Positions 24,201-35,096 of a stretch of 64,000 nucleotides of DNA are shown here, one piece after another (positions within the stretch are counted from its first letter, which is position 1; each line of letters opens with the position of its first letter). The position numbers were made by a program, and so were the translations under genes. The stretch is from the NCBI GenBank assembly GCA_020746875.1, contig JAGTJL010000009.1, positions 1,736,001 through 1,800,000 on the forward strand, written 5' to 3'. The notes beneath the pieces are model-generated. The model was not told the origin of the DNA. It ran no database searches and worked only from the letters and a program-made list of their open reading frames with translations. Source of the DNA: Rhexocercosporidium sp. MPI-PUGE-AT-0058. Taxonomy: Eukaryota; Ascomycota; Leotiomycetes; Helotiales.

Positions 24201-25570
24201 AGGACAAAAATCTCATCGACATCCTTAGCATCGAGCTTTCCCCATGCGAACTCGCGCTTTGCGAACGGCATATCCCCATATAGCTTTCCGTGGAGGCCAG
24301 TAAGCGCTGTTAGGCTGTCTTTTAAAGCTTTAGCTTGAGCGTTCTGAGCGGGGTGGGATTTCCCCTTCTTTTTCTTGCTGCCATCATGATTCTCGTTGTC
24401 GTCTGCGGATGCTTGAGATGCCGAGAACATGTCACTAGTTTCCAGACTTTGCAAGTAGGCTGTTTGTGCCTTGAGGATTCCTCTCACTAGCTGTATGTAC
24501 CCACTCTGCTCCTCTTCAATCATGTCAGCATTTCGGTTTACGACATTCGGGGTGTTGAAACTTACTGAATACAACCGTTCTCGAGCTCACTGGAATTATG
24601 AAAAGGTTGACTCCAAGTGAAATACCAAAAGCTGTAAGAAAGCCCTCCAAAAGTTGGACAATCAAAGCTTCTCCAGCAGCGATGGTCGGAAACAGAGGGC
24701 CGTACGTAAATGCAACGTTCGTGAAGATGCTGTACATAATTACGGGGAACTGAAGGGCTGGCATCTTGGCTCTTAGAACATTTACAAACCATATGTTTGC
24801 AAATAGCCAAATAGCACAGACGCTACATAATATCAGTTTAAAGAAGTTCCTGGCAAAGGAGTAGGCTATACTAACGCAGCTTGAGAAGAATTATAGGTTG
24901 CCGTGGATCCAGGAGGTGTAGTATGCTCTCTTGCTTTGACACCAGACCAGATACCTAGTAGAGCAACGGCTGAGCCAATGCATATTCCAAAAGTATTCAA
25001 GACCATGGTCTGAAGGAACTTAGCCCTTGGCATGATGGCAAGGGCGAGAACGGTAATGATTGGGACGAGGTACCCAAGCGTCGAGAACTGTTTCGCCACA
25101 GAATCGGCTTCATAGAAAGCAATACCTGTCATATCACACAATCATTACTAAATCAAGTATTCCCAAAGGGGAAGTCCGCCACACGAAGTAGGTAGGTGGC
25201 AAGGATAATAACTTACCTACGGTCGGTGCCACTGAGCCCCTTCAACCCATCAGGTCAGCGATTCATCCCACTACAACATCTCGGTTCTGAACACTTACTT
25301 GAACATCATCATTACCGTCCCCATATCCAATCCCACTTTCCCCCATAGCTCTTTTACTTTGGATGGCTTCTTCTTCTCGTCCACCTTGTCGCCAGTCGAG
25401 ACTTTCTCTGTTTTCGAGCCCACTGGACTATGGACTTCTGCAGCTTTCGCATCTTGGTCTTCCAAAGCCCCATTTTCATTCTCGACTTCACTCTGCTCCC
25501 CTCGAAGACTAATTGGCTCCTGCCACGGGTTCCGGCTCTCCACATCGTGACCGACGTCACGTTCTGCCAT
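21299..25570 (-). CDS. ArAE-type (DUF2421/6TM) membrane transporter, Bre4-like
   Basis: Fourteen exons give 1085 residues: 25299-25570, 25217-25239, 24876-25125, 24566-24822, 23993-24513, 23401-23900, 23103-23276, 23034-23051, 22900-22975, 22568-22844, 22464-22491, 22063-22408, 21881-21955 and 21299-21739. All phases agree. After a charged cytosolic leader (MAERDVGHDVE) come the N-terminal 6TM set (TLGYLVPIITVLALAIMPRAKF, LFPTIAAGEALIVQLL), a long soluble middle with KEQSGYIQ and KAQTAYLQSLE, a second TM set (VACATLTIGIVAFLKDTQ, AIGMTMTSGQSIF) and the DUF2421-like tail. The family is the fungal branch of aromatic-acid-exporter/FUSC-type proteins, implicated in secretory-pathway drug sensitivity. 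The substrate is unknown. Three exons are only 18, 23 and 28 nt long. Confidence 0.88.
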
Positions 25571-26612
25571 ATTGACGACACAAGCTCGTATCAAGAATTG
25601 AGCCAAAGAGACGCGAGGAAACGACTGTCTGACTTCACACCTACTGAAATTATCCAGCCACAATCATCCTTGTCCCAGCGTTGTGAAAGTATCAGACTTT
25701 GACCGACTTGTACTGGTAGAAGATGAGGAGAGAAAGATCCATCAACAGAGTTTCGCGTCAGTGATGTTGGGCTGTACACTAGGGATATTGGGTCGAGGCT
25801 GAAGGACCGCTAACTTCATGCTGTCTGCATTGTGGATTAGCGCCGGGGTGTGAGATTACCGCCCCGACTCCGGTGCAAGGTCCTCAAACTTTATGCAATC
25901 TAGCAATCAGAGAGGGAACAATTATAGGATTCCACAGAAGATAGGCGCAAATTATTCGTTGGCAAGATATATTGAGAGTTGCGCGTTTGATCAACAGTTG
26001 TTCAATATTAAGGCTGACAAAAATATTGATTTGAAGGAAGCGAAACTCTCCATTGTTACTGTAATACTTCGCGAACAAGGTAAGGGGTGCCCGTTCAAAG
26101 CGCTGCCAGGGGAGCGAGCAGCTCCACAATGAATACCTTCTTTACTTGTGACGATGAGATGCCAGAAGACGTCCTCAATGTCCAAGCTCTACTCAAGACA
26201 TTGCCTTTCCGCTTGAAGCCCAAGTACAAGACGATTTGGCTATCGGATGTAGGGCAGATTTTTTCATGTCCTATATCTACATTAACTCACCCGTATGTAC
26301 ACTACCTCACGAGTGAAGAATAGCCACTGAGTTCCGCTAAGAAAGTATCGCAATTGAATGGAATATCCAGAAATCCAAACTCGTCTCAAGCGATGCCTAT
26401 CGATAATTTCATCCGATATGACTCCAGTACAGTTGCCGTGTCCCTGAGTCCATGTGTCCAGAAATGGAGATCCCAGAATTAATATCCCTAATTAATGCCC
26501 AAGAAAGATCATCTAAGCCAAGCATCGGGCCGGCAGAAAGAAAGAAGCCCCTCCAAATCTATAAGTCCAGTTTGCGCCTTGCTCGAAACACCCAATGTTA
26601 CATAAATCGCCT
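25571..26612. other. Intergenic region
   Basis: About 1 kb between the start of the transporter gene and the 3' end of the next minus-strand gene. No supported gene. Confidence 0.45.
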
Positions 26613-28493
26613 TCACAGCGTGGGAGCTCTTTTCAGGCCCTTACAGAACTTCAGAAAGAGACGATCTCTAAAGTGAACATGCTTGATGCCTTTGGGGCGC
26701 CTCCGAGCGAATTCGTCGATGGCCACTTGGACATCATACCCAAGTCTCTCAACAAGGTAGCACACGACGAAATATCCTGTACGGTTGAAACCGTAGTGGC
26801 AATGGACTCCGATATAGCAATCCTCTGTCCAGCCCTCTTTCTCTGCTCTAAGCTTTTGCTCTTCAACCAGACGGTCAATAACGGCAATAAATGCCGTAAC
26901 CTCGTCGTCGGTCGGTGGAATCTTTGAAACCGTAGGGAACTTGTGGTAATGAACGCCGCCCTTCTCTAGTCCTCGAGGATCGTACACAGGACTTTCGTGA
27001 GATATGTCAACGATGTCCTTGATTTGAGATCCCCAGTCTTTTACAAAGACTTCGGGACAGTGGGTCTCGTCGACTTCTCGTAGAGTCTTCATCGCACGGA
27101 ATATGCCCGCAATGGGCTCGGAGACAGGGGTTACCTTTTTCCATTTCTCCAAATTCTTCACGTCCCATTTTCCAGACGTGGAGAGAAATTGTAGCTGCCA
27201 GCCAAGCGATAGCCGAGGCGAGACTTGGCTGTTGAGGAAGTCTGATATCAGACCTGCCAAGATTCTTACTGTTGCTGGCTGGTAAAGTAAAGCGTGGGAG
27301 GCGGGTGCTGGAAGTATGGTAGTCTTGAGGACCTTTTTCGGCTTCGATGATTGGGGAGGGACAACTGATAGTCCCTCCGTTGGAGTTGATGGGTCTTCGT
27401 GTGTATCCTCAAGTGATTCTGAATTGACCTGGACAAAGTCGTCTTCCCCCATTGAGTCAATCGGTCTCGGTGATGCATGTCTCTGATCCATCGATGTATC
27501 GACAGGAGCTGCCGAGTCGACAATAGGCTTGCTCTCTTCATCAACCTCGATCTGGACGGGATGGGATTTCCCCATAAACGAGGCGATTTTCTCAATTTCG
27601 ATAGGCTTCGTGACGTTGTCCGACTCTCCAGCGATGAGAAAGACTGGCACTTCTAGCCCAGCCCACACTGTCTTTCCAGGAAGGCCTCCAGTTGCAACGC
27701 CGTGATCATAAGTGGGTAAAGACCCACTCGCCATGCGTCTCCAGACGGCTGTTTTGCTTTGATCGTTGAAGCGGTACTGTAGCTTCTTTGTCTCCTCTTC
27801 TGCATCTTCTCCGACGAATCGATGGACACTCGCACTTTCTGTTCCACCTCGTCGATCCCATTGCCTCCATAAATTGAATACTGGACCGGGAACCCAAAGA
27901 AGCTTTCTGAAAATAGCGACTTGAGCTTCTGTAGGAGGATCTGCCTTCGGACAAATTGCGATAAGTCCTACCGTATGTTCCGATAAGTTTGTTGAATAGC
28001 CCGAAGCTCTCGTTGCTATCATGGCAGCCAAAGAACATCCCATACTGTGACCAATTAGAACAACACCTTGACTAGCATTCTTCTCACGATAATCCTCGAT
28101 TATGACTTCAACGAGTTCGGCCAAAGCCTCTGTTGTGTATGCATCCCATGATTTGGGCTGGAATTCGGAGAGGCCGCAACCAGGAAGATCTATTGCAAGA
28201 CAAGACGCCAGATTCACCAAACTTGTGAGCAGTGGGTGGAATTGCGCGACCGAACCGCCCAGTCCATGGATGCAGACGAGAAGAGGAAGAGGCGAAGGAT
28301 CCGTGGGGAGCTTATCGGCTTGAGGGTGTCGACGGAAGAAGACTCGTAACTTGGGATATGTAAAGCGGCTTGTCGTGTATGATTTGATTTCGGAGTGTTT
28401 CTTTAGAAGCCCAGGGTCGGTGATATCAGCATCTGGTATCGTCAATACAGCTTCTTTGAAATTGTGTCGCGCATGACTTGCCATTGACCTCAT
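26613..28493 (-). CDS. Alpha/beta-hydrolase fused to dual-specificity phosphatase
   Basis: This is a single-exon gene of 626 residues; a start four codons later (MASHARHN) is equally good. Residues 65-410 are an alpha/beta-hydrolase: VCIHGLGGSVAQF, GDPG-like DLPGCGLSEF, nucleophile elbow LIGHSMGCS (Ser150), acid AGESD (Asp292) and a late His in PASHALLY (His400). About 75 disordered, Ser/Glu/Pro-rich residues separate the acid and the His. Residues 455-620 are a phosphatase like the mRNA-capping 5'-triphosphatase branch, with IGVHCHYGFNRTGY (Cys565, Arg571, the C-x5-R loop) and the upstream YDPRGL. Both active sites look complete. Similar fusions occur in filamentous ascomycetes; the shared substrate or pathway is unknown. 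Confidence 0.85.
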   Translation of the reverse strand: MRSMASHARHNFKEAVLTIPDADITDPGLLKKHSEIKSYTTSRFTYPKLRVFFRRHPQADKLPTDPSPLPLLVCIHGLGGSVAQFHPLLTSLVNLASCLAIDLPGCGLSEFQPKSWDAYTTEALAELVEVIIEDYREKNASQGVVLIGHSMGCSLAAMIATRASGYSTNLSEHTVGLIAICPKADPPTEAQVAIFRKLLWVPGPVFNLWRQWDRRGGTESASVHRFVGEDAEEETKKLQYRFNDQSKTAVWRRMASGSLPTYDHGVATGGLPGKTVWAGLEVPVFLIAGESDNVTKPIEIEKIASFMGKSHPVQIEVDEESKPIVDSAAPVDTSMDQRHASPRPIDSMGEDDFVQVNSESLEDTHEDPSTPTEGLSVVPPQSSKPKKVLKTTILPAPASHALLYQPATVRILAGLISDFLNSQVSPRLSLGWQLQFLSTSGKWDVKNLEKWKKVTPVSEPIAGIFRAMKTLREVDETHCPEVFVKDWGSQIKDIVDISHESPVYDPRGLEKGGVHYHKFPTVSKIPPTDDEVTAFIAVIDRLVEEQKLRAEKEGWTEDCYIGVHCHYGFNRTGYFVVCYLVERLGYDVQVAIDEFARRRPKGIKHVHFRDRLFLKFCKGLKRAPTL

Positions 28494-30284
28494 CTGAAGC
28501 CTGCCCTGCCTTTTCGTCGTTCCGCGGGGACATGCCAGAGCTCAAGGTGGATGTGCTTTCTTTCCGGACCCTCCGCGCCCACCAGAGTCCAGGTAGCACA
28601 GAGCATAGAGTAAGAATCTGGGCCATCTCCCAGAAGCTAAAGGTGCCGTGGGAAATTTGCGGATACAGTTTCTGGAAGCTGGAAGCAATGGCCTGCAGTC
28701 GCAGACCTTTTGATACGGATTCCAAGGGCTGCGCTGTCACTCCAACGAAGTACAGAGGGAGTAGACATGATGACAGCAGGACCAGCGAAGGAGCCATCTT
28801 TCATATCCAACTCAGCCCAACCCAGACCAAGGATTTCAAAAAGCCCGGACGCGTTTTTGCTTTTGGTCAACAACGCGATACGATCTACGTTGTAACGGTT
28901 CCCTTGTTCCCTTGCCGGAAGGCTTCCTGCACTCCCGTAAACGTCTGGACTTGGTCGGAGCCAGAATAGCCGTGTAGCATTTGAAACAAACGTGGCCGCG
29001 CCGGAGATTTTGCCTGGTTATCTGTTTCGAGCGTCGTGGGAGAGGGCGGTTGGTGGTGAACAGGCTCTTGAGCAACCTGGAAGTACATGTGCGTCATTCT
29101 GGCCGCGCTATTGGCGATTCAGTCCTGGGCAGCAACGTGGACACAGGCTGATCTCAGACAGGAGAGAGAGAGGAGGAGAGTTTGGAAATGCCAGACCGCT
29201 ACCTACATACAATCAGGAGAACCTTCATTACTGCTGGGGGGAAAGCATCATTATCTCAGGCACGAAGGTCAGCCTCACTTGCTATTTTCCATCTCTGCCT
29301 CGGCGGGGTGTTGGGTAGTCGGATGCAGCCGCGCTGGCGTCCCCAGAAGTTGGGTTGGGGAGAAGCGCACGGCCAATAAACAGAGTCCTTTACTTGATAA
29401 TGCCACCTCGCTAATTGCCTCAGAGACAACCATTGGAAATCCAAAGCGAATGTCAACAAAAGTATCGACTTACGGTGTACCATTAGAAGATTACGTTTCT
29501 GGGCCGCCCTCGACCTCAGCTCGTCAAGAATTTGCCAGTGCATGCCGCCTCTTCAAAGGTCCCTTCAAATGCCGAGAGGAGCCTCTGGAGGCAATGCAGT
29601 GTACCTACTTGTGGGTCTTATGGTCAGCCAATGAAGCTGCTGCTATTTGCGATGAATGACGAGAAATTCATCGAGAGAGAGACTCATACAAGCTAGGCCA
29701 TGCACAGAAAGTCCCTAGGCACCACAAGGATGGCGATAGAGAAGTCAAATGCTTTCTGTCCCCAAAGCCTTATCAATTTCCCGAACGACCGAGGCTGAGT
29801 GACCTTGAGCTCGCGGTTTCATCCTTTTCACTTCTCTATCTGTGCCTCCTTATATCGGGATAGCTGTCTTGCGTCCCTCATACACATGCTAAAAAGTCCC
29901 AATGGCATCACTTCCGACATCTTAATATCGCCGATGGCGGAGCCATTATCAGGGCATCTCAACCTGCCATTGGTAGTGGTAAGAGTTGCACGAGACATAT
30001 TGGCGTGTCCCCTCAATTGCCATCGGAAAGTAGCTTTATGTGGGGCAGCGGCAGCACCAGTCGAAGCTTCGGATTTGGAAGGGTCAAGTAGACGACGACA
30101 AACCTTTTTGCTGTCAATTTTCTTCAAATTTCGTTCTTCCATTTCTTCATATTTCGTCAATTCGCTCTCTTGTCAACGGCAAGTCGTTACTGTTCTCAAA
30201 GAATCCTGCCTTTCTGGCTCCACTCGCACTCCCTGGTACCCCGGATTTCCATCTACCCCACCTACCGCAAACAAAAGCTTCGTC
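28494..30284. other. Intergenic, divergent promoters
   Basis: This 1.8-kb stretch lies between divergent start codons. A minus-strand frame at 28426-28797 begins with a signal-peptide-like sequence, but it overlaps the hydrolase gene's 5' end out of frame and I do not call it. The dehydratase frame stays open upstream to 29799 without coding-like features. Confidence 0.4.
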
Positions 30285-32965
30285 ATGGATCAAAGCAATG
30301 GACATGTACCGGAGAAGCCACGGTACATTCAGTTCCCGTCTTTGGAACCCGGTGCGATCATTGATGGACAGCCGGCTTTGAATCGGTGGTCTCATACTAT
30401 CACCAGAGGTAGGAGGTTTCTTATTTTCCCCCCACCAGCAGACTTAGACTGACCATTCCAGAACATGACTTTCCTGGTGCCCAAGCTATGCTTTACGCAG
30501 CAGGCGTTCCAAACCGAGAGATGATGAAATCAGCACCTCAAGTCGGGTGGGTTTGAAGTCACTGGAGGTACTGAATGACGGGTGTTAACGGCTATCAGCA
30601 TCGCTACTGTCTGGTGGGAAGGAAACCCATGCAAGTAAGACTTTCAAAGATAAGAGTGTAGTACGGTGCTCAACTGTGCTACAGTACTCACTTACACGAC
30701 CTCGGAAAGATTGTCAAGGATGCAGTCCAAAAGCAAGGCATGCTCGGCTGGCAGTTCAATACCATTGGGTAGCACACAATAACACCCCGGTTTTGAGCCT
30801 CATTAGCTAAACCACGCTCGCAGCGTATCGGATGCAATTACTATGGGAGGGGAGGGTAAGCAAACCGGATAAATGAATGTCCGGTGTGATACTGACAGGT
30901 CAATAAGGAATGAGATTCTCTCTTCAAAGTCGGGAGATCATTGCCGACAGCATTGAGACGGTAACCTGCGCGCAACATCATGACGCCGTAAGTGCCCATT
31001 TTCTCATGGGGTTTCCATGTTGCGATCGTGTACGAGATTAGACTTCGAATCTCAGGACCCTCACTTTACCCTATCGGGTTCACGATGTCCACGATGCCTC
31101 TTGGAGAAGTCACAAAAAGAATAGATGACATTTAACCTGCGATGAAACACAGGAGAGTCTTAAGACCTGGCTTGACTTAAAAGTACAAAGATATTTACTA
31201 ACTTCAATTTCTCTATAGAACATTTCCATTCCAGGGTGTGACAAGAATAGTAAGTGTTGAAGGCCTACTTTCCTTCGCTGCTTTACGCTGCGTATTACCT
31301 CTCGCCATCCCCCATTCATTGTACTGCAGCCGATATATTTTCCAACATACTTCAAGTCAAAAGGAATTTTCCACTAACTGACCCTAGTGCCCGGTGTTAT
31401 TATGGCGGCTGCCAGATTCAACAGGTACATCCGCTTCCATTAATCAGCTCAATACCCTGGACCATGATCAAAAGAATCCTGCAAGTGCCCACTATGGCTA
31501 ATTTATACAGACCCTTCATCATGATATACGGTGGAACGATCAAGAAGGGATTCTCCAAGCTCCTAAACAAGGAAATCAACATTAGTACCTGCTACGAAGC
31601 CGCAGGTGCATTTGCCTATGGAAGACTCCAAGCTGCCGAAGGTGCTGGACAATCAGGCCGAACTCCAAGCGACGTGATGCAAGATCTCGAGGCCCATGCC
31701 TGTCCTGGAGTAGGAGCTTGTGGAGGGATGTACACTGCAAATACAATGTCTACTGCCATTGAGGCCATGGGCCTCTGTCTTCCAGGATCTTCCTCTAATC
31801 CCGCCGAGTCTCCAGCAAAAATGCGAGAATGCACAAAAGCTGCGGAAGCTATCAAGGTTTGTATGGAGAAGAACATTAAAGCCAGGGACTTGATGACTAA
31901 AGAGTCTTTTGAGAATGCCCTTGTTATGACGATGGCTCTGGGGTAAGTGTAATTCCGAATCTAAATGTATGTCGCTGACTTTTGATCAGTGGCTCAACAA
32001 ACGGCGTTCTCCATTTCCTTGCCATGGCCGGAACAGCTGAAGTCCCACTTTCCCTCGACGACGTGCAACGAGTCAGCGACAAGATTCCTTTCATAGCGGA
32101 CCTTGCTCCGAGTGGGAAGTACTTCATGGAAGACCTGTACAACATCGGCGGTACTCCATCGGTCCTGAAGCTGCTCGTGGCGGCTGGACTCATGAACGGA
32201 GATATTCCTACCGTCACCGGAAAGACATTGAGAGAGAACATCGACCCATTTCCCTCTTTGCCTCAAGACCAGGTTATCATCCGTCCATTGTCCAACCCTA
32301 TCAAGGCAACAGGGCATTTGCAGATTCTCCGGGGCAACTTGTCTCCAGGTGGAGCAGTTGCTAAGATCACTGGTAAAGAGGGGCTTGTCTTCACTGGAAA
32401 AGCGAAGGTAGGCCAGGAGCTCGTTTGGTATTCTTTCAAGTGCTGAACCATTTCTAGGTCTTCAACAAGGAGTACGAACTTAATTCGGCACTCACAAAGG
32501 GGCAGATTCCGCACGGCGAAAACTTGGTCTTGATAGTTCGCTACGAGGGTCCTAAGGGAGGGCCAGGAATGCCGGAGCAACTGAAAGCTTCCGCTGCCAT
32601 TATGGGGGCTGGACTTACGAATATTGCCTTGGTAACTGATGGAAGATATTCGGGCGCTTCACATGGCTTCATAGTGGGCCACGTTGTCCCCGAAGCTGCT
32701 GGTAAGTCTCTCAATGATCTATATCGAATTATACCATACTGATATCCGTTTAGTTGGTGGACCCATCGCCTTGGTCCAGGACGGCGACATCGTGACTATC
32801 TCAGCCGAGACCAACACTTTAAGTATGGACGTGAGTGACGAGGAGTTAGCAAATCGTCTGGAGGCTTGGAAGCCACCTAAGAGCGCGGTCAATCGTGGAG
32901 CTCTGGCAAAGTATGCCAAGCTTGTGGGGGATGCTTCTCACGGAGCGATGACGGACTTGTTTTGA
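30285..32965 (+). CDS. Dihydroxy-acid dehydratase (ILVD/EDD family)
   Basis: Twelve exons give 604 residues: 30285-30408, 30462-30546, 30599-30634, 30685-30768, 30824-30855, 30908-30987, 31219-31249, 31388-31424, 31511-31942, 31990-32407, 32458-32701 and 32754-32965. The protein has the three iron-sulfur Cys positions ([14 protein letters not shown] and [14 protein letters not shown]) and the C-terminal signature [23 protein letters not shown]. The family dehydrates 2,3-dihydroxy acids to 2-keto acids, as in valine/isoleucine synthesis, or sugar acids. The chosen N-terminus ([17 protein letters not shown]) is not a mitochondrial presequence, so this may be a non-mitochondrial paralogue of ILV3. 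The 231-nt intron 6 is the longest. Family confidence is high; substrate is uncertain. Confidence 0.9.
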
Positions 32966-33454
32966 GAGTACAAGGTAGACGTGATTCAAAAGCAACTAGA
33001 TTGGCAATAGGAAAAGGAGTTCTTGATTTACAGTATACATTATTCCAGCTTGTTATCGATTGTTTACCGACCTCAGCTATCAAGTTGGAACCTCCAAAGC
33101 AGTCGCAACTCCCAAGAAAAATCTTCCCGGCTTTAAATCTCGTAAAAAGTTCCCTTTGCTAGTATTCCCTTGTAAATTGTTCTGAATTGTAAGTGCAAGT
33201 TGGTAAAACGTAATATCAATTGGGAGCCCGTCGAGGCCAGGAAGTCAAGGCCCGCTTAGCAAGGTACAAGAAACACACATCAGTTGCAATCGAGTTCAAA
33301 CGGTTGGAGGATGCTATGAGGGTCTGAGAACCCTGTGGGATTCAATAGATCACTTTCTTTTCGATCGTTTATCTTTACAATGAAAATGATCATTGATCAC
33401 AGAAAATGTTATCCTGTTGATCTGTCTGTCTTCGATTACATAATCACTATAGCG
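32966..33454. other. 3' flank of the dehydratase gene
   Basis: No gene is seen between the dehydratase stop and the first inverted-repeat element. Confidence 0.5.
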
Positions 33455-33456
33455 TA

Positions 33457-33703
33457 ACGTAGGTGGTAAGCCAGCGGTTCCCGTAAACGAGCGGTTCCGT
33501 TTGCGATTTAAGGCAGGTGATCTAGCTTTAATGATAGATATAAGAAATAACAGCAACTTTTGTTTTGTTCTTAGAGTTCTATAAGAAAAATTCGTTGAGT
33601 TATTAATGTTTTCGTGGAGTATTTTCGCAAGTTGAGCGTTCTGATTGGGTAATTGGGGCACGGAACCGCTCGTTTACGGGAACCGCTGGCTTACCACCTA
33701 CGT
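33457..33703. mobile_element. MITE 1 (44-bp perfect TIRs, TA target duplication)
   Basis: This 247-bp element has perfect 44-bp terminal inverted repeats starting ACGTAGGTGGTAAGCC. It is flanked by TA on the left (33455-33456) and right (33704-33705). Each arm contains AGCGGTTCC twice, separated by 8 bp. There is no transposase ORF. TA duplication and ACGTA ends suggest mobilisation by a Tc1/mariner or pogo/Fot1-like transposase (inference). The perfect arms indicate recent activity. Confidence 0.88.
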
Positions 33704-33705
33704 TA

Positions 33706-34137
33706 ACGTACTTGATAAGTAAGCTGCGCATGCATGTAAGGTGCGCACTCAAAATCCCATACAAAATATGTCTGTGCACGAAAAATAACTTTTTAATTTA
33801 TTAATAAAAAAACTTTAAATTAAAATTTTACATATAACTGTATTTGAATAACTTATAGTTCTAGTTTTAGACGCTAATTAATTTTAATTAATAATTTATT
33901 TAGAAAATACTTTTATATTTATAAATCTTTTAAGATTTCTTTAATAACTTTTTATTTAAAATTAACTAATACTTGAAATTAAAAGTTTAAGTTATTTATA
34001 TTATAATATTACCGGCATTTCATTTTTATAGGTTTTTATTAATAAATTAAAAAGTTATTTTTCGTGCACAGACATATTTTGTATGGGATTTTGAGTGCGC
34101 ACCTTACATGCATGCGCAGCTTACTTATCAAGTACGT
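33706..34137. mobile_element. MITE 2 (105-bp perfect TIRs, AT-rich core)
   Basis: This 432-bp element has perfect 105-bp inverted terminal repeats starting ACGTACTTGATAAGTAAG, flanked by TA at 33704-33705 and 34138-34139. The left TA is shared with MITE 1. The roughly 220-bp core is extremely AT-rich and has no ORF. The arms could fold into a long hairpin. The two elements share the terminal ACGTA but no longer internal identity that I can see. It ends 126 bp before the start codon of the NDUFAF3-like gene. Confidence 0.88.
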
Positions 34138-34263
34138 TATTTCGAGCTCTCCAACAGTTCTCTTACTGAAGCTTCACAACCACCAGCTCAATCCAATAAC
34201 CACACTTTAGATATCGCCCGTTACCCGACAAAGCAGAACATTTCACAAACACTTCAATTGACC

Positions 34264-35096
34264 ATGCCTCCACTCCGCGCCCTCACCCGTCCCACAATCC
34301 GCGAACTATCAACCTTCCTCCTCTCCCCACCATCTCAACACCAGCCCATCCGGTGTATCTCCCACCTAACCCGCTCTTCAAACACAACTCGCAATGCCTC
34401 TCCTCCTACCAACCGCCCTCTAACCCGCACAATATCTAACTCAAGCCCCTACCACGCCTCCCCCAAACCGCAAACCCGCGACCGCGGCCCCGCCTCCTCA
34501 GAAGACACACAGACAGACTTCGCCGCCTTGAACGTACTGGGCAATACACCTGCGCCGAGCACGAGTATCGATGCTTGCTTATGGGATGGTTTTCACTTGG
34601 ATAGTGGAGTGAAGATTGGTGGTGGGACGGGTGTGCTTCTCGTAGCGGGCGAGGCGTTTGCGTGGCGACCGTGGGAATCGCCTGTGCCAAGTGGGAAGAG
34701 CTTGAGTTTGATTAATGAGAAGGGGCAGTGGGAGGTTGGGGATGAGGCTTGGGGGTTGTTGGGGTTGGTTTGGCCGAAACCAGGTAAGCTTCTTTTTTAT
34801 CTACTCTTTTCTGCAGATCTGGGATTTAAGAAATGTTGAGAATAATTTGGGCCATGTTGCTGACTTGGGATGCAGATCTGTTGATTCTTGGATTGGGTAA
34901 AGATATGAGGCCTATATCTCCACGGACGAGGCAGTTCATCAATAGTCTGGGAATCAGAGTTGATATTTCGGATACGAGAAATGCGGCTGCACAGTTCAAT
35001 CTGCTGGCGACTGAGCGGGGGATCTCGACTATTGCAGCAGCACTTATACCGATGGGGTTCAGAGAGGGCGTGGGTGTTGTGAGTGGGGAGAACTAG
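34264..35096 (+). CDS. NDUFAF3-like complex I assembly factor (DUF498)
   Basis: Exons 34264-34783 and 34876-35096 give 246 residues. The N-terminus (MPPLRALTRPTIREL, then Arg/Ser/Thr-rich to about residue 60) looks like a mitochondrial presequence. The DUF498/Mth938 fold follows: SIDACLWDGFHLDSGVKI, then LVWPKPDLLILGLGKDM across the intron, and NAAAQFNLLATERGISTIAAALIPMGF. In animals NDUFAF3 works with NDUFAF4 early in assembly of the NADH dehydrogenase Q module in the matrix. Frame is open upstream into the MITE arm (ATG at 34108), but that sequence is transposon-derived. The intron donor is GTAAGC and the acceptor TGCAG. Confidence 0.88.

Noticed and set aside
28426..28797. Minus-strand ORF with a good signal-peptide-like start
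   Set aside because: It overlaps the hydrolase-phosphatase start in another frame and shows no family features. It is most likely chance within a promoter.
29799..30284. Long in-frame upstream extension of the dehydratase gene
   Set aside because: The sequence lacks any targeting or domain pattern and reads like promoter and leader. It is kept only as an uncertainty.
34108..34263. In-frame extension of the NDUFAF3-like protein into the MITE arm
   Set aside because: The added codons come from the transposon TIR, and the downstream Met starts a proper mitochondrial presequence.
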